NCBI GenBank assembly: GCA_963920525.1
Contig: OY986437.1
Coordinates: 30,423,063-30,487,062 of the forward strand
Direction of reading: 5' to 3'
Source of the DNA: Dichetophora obliterata
Lineage: Eukaryota; Arthropoda; Insecta; Diptera; Sciomyzidae
Length of the DNA: 64,000 bases
In this document: positions 58,075 to 64,000 of the stretch, piece after piece
Layout: each line of letters begins with the position of its first letter
Position numbering within the stretch: the first letter of the stretch is position 1
The notes under the pieces: generated by a model
The model's input: only the letters and a program-made list of their open reading frames with translations
Told to the model about the DNA's origin: nothing
Database searches by the model: none
Program-made: the position numbers and the translations under genes

Positions 58075-61000
58075 CTGTATTGATGACGAGAGTTACTCGG
58101 AAAATCACGATGACGCAAACCAAAGATTTACCCTCTACCAAAATCGTTCAACGTGCCTAGAGAAGTTTTCACTTCAAAAAAACCTTTTGTCATCCCAAAA
58201 TTGATAAAAGCGCTGTTGAGATGTTTGAAGCATTTATTCTTGCCTCGTACTCCAGATATCCCTTAAGGAATAATCATCTGTTGATCCGTAAAGAATTTTC
58301 ACACCTAATAATGATTTACTAACGAACTTTCTTACAATTTTCCTCACAGTTTGCAAAGCACCAATCTGGTAACGCTGATTCATTATCAAACAAATGTTCA
58401 AAAGTTAAAAAGTTGTGCAAACATATAATTGAGTACAATTTATAATAAAAGATGGTAAATAAAATGGTTTATAATTAAAGATGGTATACTTAAATATTAT
58501 TAATATAAATATTTATAATACAGGTAAACAAAAAAAGAAAATAAGTCTTGGTTTCGTGCACGAAATTTTCTTCATCTCTTCGTTACAGAAATTTCTTTCA
58601 TATTTCTGATTTTATTTCATTGTAGAAATTTCCTTTGAATTTCCGTTTTATTTCCTTGGCAATATTTATTTCATATTTCACTCTTGCTTCGTTAACGAAA
58701 TTTCTTGCTTTTTTCTTTCAAAGTTTCGTCGGCAAAATTTGGATACTTGTATGAAATTTTCCTGTACGGTTTGTATGGGCGACTCCACAAGTTTCGTTAG
58801 CGATTGGTAATTTCCTCCATGAATCCTTAAGGAAACAGCCAACTGGGTGGTTAAAAAAATAATATTTTAATCAAAAATATACTGAAATACAACTGGAAAG
58901 CGACATTTTGTGGTGCCGAGCAAATAGAAACTTCATAAATATTAATTGAGCAATTGTAAACAGAAAAAACCTTTAATTGTATCTAAAGCAATTAAGGACT
59001 TTGTAACTTCAACTCTGAAATTTGGTAAATCGCATGCAATATTTTTTTGTCATATGAAAATATTACTATTTTTAGTGTTTATGAAAAATTATATAGAAAT
59101 ATGTATACAAGGTGTCCGATGTAAGAGTACGAATATTTACGGAGGTGAAAGAAGAGGTCGAATTGAGCAAAAAAACGTATGGAAAAGGGGGGGGTCTATT
59201 TTCGAACCCTAAGGAGTGACGGGGTTAATTGCCATTTCATGACTTTGATTCACACTATTGTTTCTAGCAGAAAAACTTTCTCATGTAAAACTTATTTTAA
59301 GATCTCATTCAAAGACAATGAAATTACTTTTCTAAAAATGTATCAACAAACCCATCCGATTTATTCATTCCCGAGCTTTGCTCGTGTGCAAATGAAAGCA
59401 ATCCATTCCAACTACTAAATTTAAACATTGAGCGTCATTTTTTTCTAAATTTTGTCTTATAAATCAACATTTTTTTGGCATTTAATATGTGATTTATATA
59501 ATTTACTTTAAAATTACATTGAAATTATAAACACATCTTTAAAAAAAAACAAAGTTTGTTGTACTCCAGCGTCGTGGACGCCAAAAATGGTTCAGACAAA
59601 AACAAGTAATTATATCAATCGAAAGAATTTTTTTATATACTATTTAATATTAGTACCGGAAACGGGGGTTAGATTTTTTCTTATACAAGTCGATACACTC
59701 TAATATATATATATATATATAACTTCTCGAGTAACACCAGGTTTATCAGCTAGTTTTTCATGAAATTGTCCTCGCTTGTTTTTTCTGAAATGTTTTTCTT
59801 GTTACTTTTTGTAATAATAAATCTTCTACGCCCCCAAACGCAAATACATTGTTCATTTACAGTGTATATTTTCACTTCCGCTCTCGTTTTTTGCTCAATT
59901 CTATGATAGCTTCCGTTTTAATGCCTTTCATAATTGTTGCTGATGCTGTTGTTGGTACTGTCATTGTTGTTGTTGTTGTTGTTGTTGTTCAGTTGCTGTT
60001 TTCATAAGCACTGTTACTGATAGTGTTGCAGTGTATTATTGTTGTTGTTGCTGCTGATTTTACACCTGCAACGCTTAAGGCATCAGGCAAAGCTCACTCA
60101 CACGCACTCACACTTACATGGATAGGACAAGGATATAAAATTTTGCTGCATTCATATCATCAGACATGTTCAGCCATATCATCCGTTTACAGGATGTGCA
60201 TCAACAGATGCATACACACACACACACACACTTACACTCACCCGTGGTTACATCTGCTGACACGCAGATAGACAAGAGTGCGCATTAAGTAGATATACAA
60301 ACATACATTATATATTATTTTTATCGTTCAGGTGATGACCCGCTTTTAGCACTCATGCACACGCACAGACATACATATATGTATATTGTATGTGACAAAG
60401 GCATACGGACACACGCTTTCACAATGGTTGTAAGGATTATAGCACAATTTTGAGTGATTTTGCGGATTGTGCCACTTTTGATGCTATGCGTTTTACGAGA
60501 TATGGTGTTGAAATTGTTGTGAGTGGCATTAAATTGGTTTTTTAACTGTTGCAAGACTTAATTTCCTTTTTAATTAAACGCTCACAATTTTAATCAAACA
60601 TTAAAAATTAATTTAGCAGTTTGTTTTCATGAAGAAAATATATTGACGTGATGTTTTTTTTTAAATGTTTTTTTATAAGCCAGGCAAGCTGTAAAGGTAA
60701 TGGCAGTGATATCAGAAGGCCTTTTAAATAGGGTAGATGAGTTTAGTTTTTGGGCAAGTCTGCCAAAGCTTTCACTTGGCCAAAGTCAAACGAGTAGATT
60801 GCATTAGATGTGTGGCAAGGAGAACTAAAAGGAGCTGTTTTCAACAGCCAAAGAAACAGAAACAAGCTTTGCTTATCTTGATTGTCAAGTGTTGCCAAGC
60901 AAATCTAGCTATTAACGAATTCATGTTGTGGAGCATTTATTCAAGTTTTCGAAAAAACTACATGTGAATTATTTTTGCCTTTTCTGATGCAAGAAAAAGG

Positions 61001-61300
61001 AGAATTAAAGCCTTGAGGAGCGTGAGAAACTCGAGGTGTTTCAGAGCAAGAAGTATGTTTGAAAATCCTATCAATCGGTTAAGCGTCTAAAATAAGGTTA
61101 CAAGCCCTGGTTACATTGTAACAGTGGTTTTTTCTTATGGCTGAGGTCAGCTCAGCCGTGCCAGGATCGAGTGAAAGATCCACAAACTTTCATCATATGA
61201 GAACGCAGTTGGTGTTGGTTTTAAAATTACAATTTCAAGTTTTATTGAGACTTGTTCCTTAATATTACTTAATGGTCGGAGGTTGTAGGTCCAGCTGGCG
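58075..61300. other. Spacer with microsatellites, no gene supported
   Basis: Contains (AT)n at 59704-59721, (TTG)n at 59963-59990 and (CA)n at 60213-60231. 58540-58760 is rich in TTCGTTA/GAAATTTC words. Open frames are short and without motifs. 60640-61260 is unique-looking. Confidence 0.5.
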
Positions 61301-61303
61301 GCA

Positions 61304-61640
61304 AAAACGGTATTCGGTAGATCGGTGAATCGGTAATCCGTAATCGGTGGTTCGGTAATCGGTGAATCGGTGAATACGTGATTCGGTAATCGGTGATTCG
61401 GTAATCGGTAGATCGGTAATCGGTAAATCGGTAAATCGGTGAATACGTAATCAGTAATCGGTGGTTCGGTAATCGGTAGATCGGTAATCGGTAAATCGGT
61501 AAATCGGTGAATACGTAATCAGTAATCGGTGGTTCGGTAGATCGGTAATCGGTAAATCGGTGAATCCTGCCAGGGCCCCTAATCGTTAGATCGGTATTCG
61601 GTAGATCGGTACATAGGTGAACCGGTGAATCGGTAAGTCC
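61304..61640 (+). repeat. AATCGGTA minisatellite with 68-bp higher order
   Basis: Tandem 7- and 8-mers of AATCGGTA, GATCGGTA and TTCGGTA. A compound unit containing GAATACGTAATCAG recurs at 61441 and 61509, a 68-bp period. TCCTGCCAGGGCCCCT and TCCTGCCGGGGCCCCT close two blocks near 61565 and 61637. The 138-codon minus-strand frame across it (YRFTDYRSTDYR) is an artefact of the repeat. Confidence 0.9.
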
Positions 61641-61764
61641 TGCCGGGGCCCCTGAAGCAAAGGTCATTATTAATATTAGAAACAACCAGTTGGAGTCATG
61701 GTGAAAAAACCTCTATGAGGTTCGCGCCATGGAAATATATAGTCAATAAGAAAGTTAATAATAT

Positions 61765-62011
61765 ATGCCGACTGCGTTGGACGAACCAAAGATTGGTTCT
61801 CACCGCAAGTGCGACTTTCAAACAGAGACTCAAAGGGAAGAACCAGCAAGCTGGCTCGCTATCGAGTCCCTGCGACAAAACCCAAGCAAACCCCCATTAG
61901 AGTATGCCGACTGAGTTGGACGAACCAAAGACTGGTTCTCACCGCAAGTGCGACACCTCAAACAGAGACCCAAAGGGAAGAACCAGCAAGCTGGCTCGCC
62001 ATAGAGTCACT
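61765..62011 (+). repeat. 139-bp tandem duplication
   Basis: ATGCCGACTGCGTTGGACGA at 61765 repeats at 61904 with few changes, through GGTTCTCACCGCAAGTGCGA and GAACCAGCAAGCTGGCTCGC. It is GC-richer than its surroundings. Two copies, the second incomplete (about 108 bp). Confidence 0.88.
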
Positions 62012-62285
62012 ACTTCAAGCTTACCTGAAGCAAAGCTGCTTTGGGTGGTTTTGTGTCGCCCTTTTATTTGATATGGCGTGAAAACAAGTTGGGAATTATA
62101 CGTTCGGTTATTAGCTTTCTTTATCTTTGGCCTGCCTGGCTATGCATAGATAGGTGGTGTGTGTATGCTTATGTTAATTAGTGGCTTATGCAGTAGTGCG
62201 GTTGTGTGTTGTCAATTAGTTTTATTTTTGTGGAGTCATGAGTAGGTATGTAGCGTGTGTCGGTATATATATATTTTTTTTTTAA
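62012..62285. other. Spacer before LINE
   Basis: No feature recognised. Confidence 0.4.
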
Positions 62286-64000
62286 TTTCAGAAGCTCTGA
62301 TGTGGCAAGGATTAGCTGTTTAATTGATAATCATAAATACTGTTTTCTTTGTATATACAGATTCCACGAAAATTTGAATAATGACGTGTTTTTGGGTGAC
62401 TTGGATGTCCTTTTCTCTAATGTTAAGTCAGATAATGTTATATTGTTGGGTGATATTAACATAAACATTTTACAAAATTCTTCGGTGGTTGATAAATATT
62501 TATTCTTGCTCTCTGTGTATGGTCTGGAATCGTGCATAAATGAACCCACGCGAATAACAGATAACTCTTCGACTTGCATTGATCACATTTTTGTGAAGAT
62601 AAGTCAATCTAGTAATTTATCTTTAAGTAGCTCTGTTTCGGACTTTCATTTTTCTGATCATTGTATGACGTGTTTACGTTTTGATAATGTGATTTTGCCA
62701 GAGAAAACGCATCCGCAGCTTGAAATTTCATTTAATAAAACTGATTTTGTTTCATTAAACAACAAACTAATGTTTGAACCTTGGTATAATGTGTATTGTG
62801 AGCCAAATCCATCAAACGTTTTTGATATGTTTTTAGATATTTTAACTGGTCACGTAAATTCATTTACAACTAAAGTGAACAAGTGTAACTCAAAGTTAAA
62901 AAAGTTAAAACCCTGAATGTGTAGTGACTTATTGAAAAAAATTAAAAGTAAAAAAAAACTTTTCAAAAAATGTTCCAAGAACCCTAATAACATGAATCTT
63001 AAATTTAGATACAAAGTTCTCTGCAAGGAAATTTCTATGGAAGTCTCAACATGTAAAACGAATTATTTCGTTAATGAATTTAATAAAATTAGAGGAAATG
63101 CTAAACAGGAATGGCAATTGGTAAACAATATTTTAAATAAGTCCACAAACAATAATAACAACAAAACTAATTTTGTAAATGTTGAAGGAACATCTTTATA
63201 TGAGGATATTGACAAGGCTAATGCCTTTAATAATTTTTTCGCTAGAATAGGCACGGATGTTTTTTCGAGCGAGGGAGTTAGCAGTTGTGTTTGTAAATGT
63301 TTAGATAATGAACCGTTATATCCAAATAGCTTTTTTTAACCTATTTCGTCTTTTGAGTTGTACAAAATTGTTATGTCTCTTAAAAACTCTAATTCATGTT
63401 CTGATGGGTGTTTTTCTAATATTTTTATTAAGAAAATTGTATTTAACATTGTTGATGTTCTTTGTAGTATCTTTAATAAAAGTATAAAACTTGGAATATT
63501 CCCTGATAGTCTTAAATATGCAGTAGTTATTCCATTATTTAAAAAAGGTGATGCATCTGTTTTAAATAATTACAGACCCATCTCGTTGTTGCCGGTTTTT
63601 TCGAAAGTTCTTGAAAAAGCTGTGAAATCGAGAATGCTTCAATTCTTAGATAAAACCAAATTTTTAAACAATTGTCAGTATGGCTTCAGAGAGGGTTTAT
63701 CCACCGAAGATGTACTTTTAAATTTTTGCACAAATATTTACAGTGGTTTAAATAATAAAAAAGTCTGTGCTGCGCTCTTCGTAGACATCACAAAAGCCTT
63801 TGATACTGTCGATCATGTAATTTTACTCAATAAAATTTGGAGATGTGGTTTCAGAGGTTCTATATATTGCTGGTTTCAATCATATTTGTCAAATAGAAAG
63901 CAGAGAGTAAGAATAAGTGGAGAGTTTAGTAGCTTTGTTAATATAAATATAGGTGTTCCACAGGGCTCTGTTCTGGGGCCTATTCTGTTTCTTGTTTACA
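62286..64000 (+). mobile_element. 5'-truncated CR1-like LINE, runs off window
   Basis: Starts inside the endonuclease domain at about 62290 and continues collinearly into reverse transcriptase to the last base. No 5' UTR, gag-like frame or endonuclease N-terminus is present, as expected of incomplete reverse transcription. The 3' end lies outside the window, so tail and target duplication cannot be judged. Confidence 0.9.
62290..64000 (+). pseudogene. LINE endonuclease/reverse transcriptase, two stops, partial
   Basis: One continuous reading frame. The C-terminal half of an APE-type endonuclease comes first (VILLGDININIL, STCIDHIFVK, then DFHFSDHCMT with the catalytic SDH). A linker follows, then a reverse transcriptase: VVIPLFKKGDASVLNNYRPI, YGFREGLSTEDVL, motif A FVDITKAFDTVDH, and motif B GVPQGSVLGPILF at the edge. 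YADD should follow beyond base 64000. Two in-frame stops break it: TGA at 62914-62916, where a Trp is likely (KLKP-stop), and TAA at 63337-63339 just before PISSFELYKIV. No frameshift is seen. The style is CR1/L2-group rather than R1 or RTE, by eye only. Confidence 0.9.

Noticed and set aside
61269..61685. 138-codon minus-strand frame rich in YRFTDYRS
   Set aside because: Direct translation of the AATCGGTA minisatellite.

Overview
The window looks like intergenic, heterochromatin-like DNA from a higher (brachyceran) fly. It is very AT-rich. It carries a Mos1-like mariner, a Transib element with a 62-bp intron, and many hAT and PIF/Harbinger-like short elements. No intact host protein-coding gene is recognisable. 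The organism is inferred from the kind and density of transposons, the short intron and the microsatellite style. I cannot name a species.

Layout. 61-14096 is one satellite array: 26 copies of a 534-bp monomer, which is itself built from three diverged subrepeats of about 178 bp. From 14.1 to 28.5 kb lie AT-rich spacer and transposon relics: a foldback-like element holding a tRNA-like SINE module, two hAT transposase C-terminal fragments, a 1.97-kb palindromic hAT element with internal 242-bp tandem repeats and 8-bp target duplications, a piggyBac-type element bounded by TTAA, and nested MITEs. 28658-31803 is a complete Transib (RAG1-superfamily) element with CGACG target duplications. Its ends carry RAG-signal-like heptamers, and nonamer-like boxes at 11 and 22 bp spacing. 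Its transposase is split by one stop and two frameshifts.

From 32 to 44 kb there are further hAT MITEs and foldbacks, a 30-bp minisatellite, an ACCGGT-rich foldback with a 10-bp target duplication, a roughly 240-bp tandem array interrupted by nested insertions, and a full-length mariner (39155-40442) with a single in-frame stop at codon 90. From 45 to 58 kb there is a 1.35-kb Harbinger-like element, a nest of elements around 49-53.3 kb, a LINE reverse-transcriptase fragment, and a hAT MITE hosting both a Harbinger-like MITE and a poly-A retroposon. From 58 to 64 kb there is spacer with microsatellites, an 8-bp-type minisatellite, a 139-bp tandem duplication, and a 5'-truncated CR1-like LINE running off the right edge.

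The recognisable coding sequences therefore all belong to mobile elements, and every one is broken, partial or cut by the window edge. The most informative object is the Transib element. Its catalytic triad, zinc ligands and terminal signals align with vertebrate RAG1 and its recombination signal sequences. All alignments were made by eye, and no database search was run.
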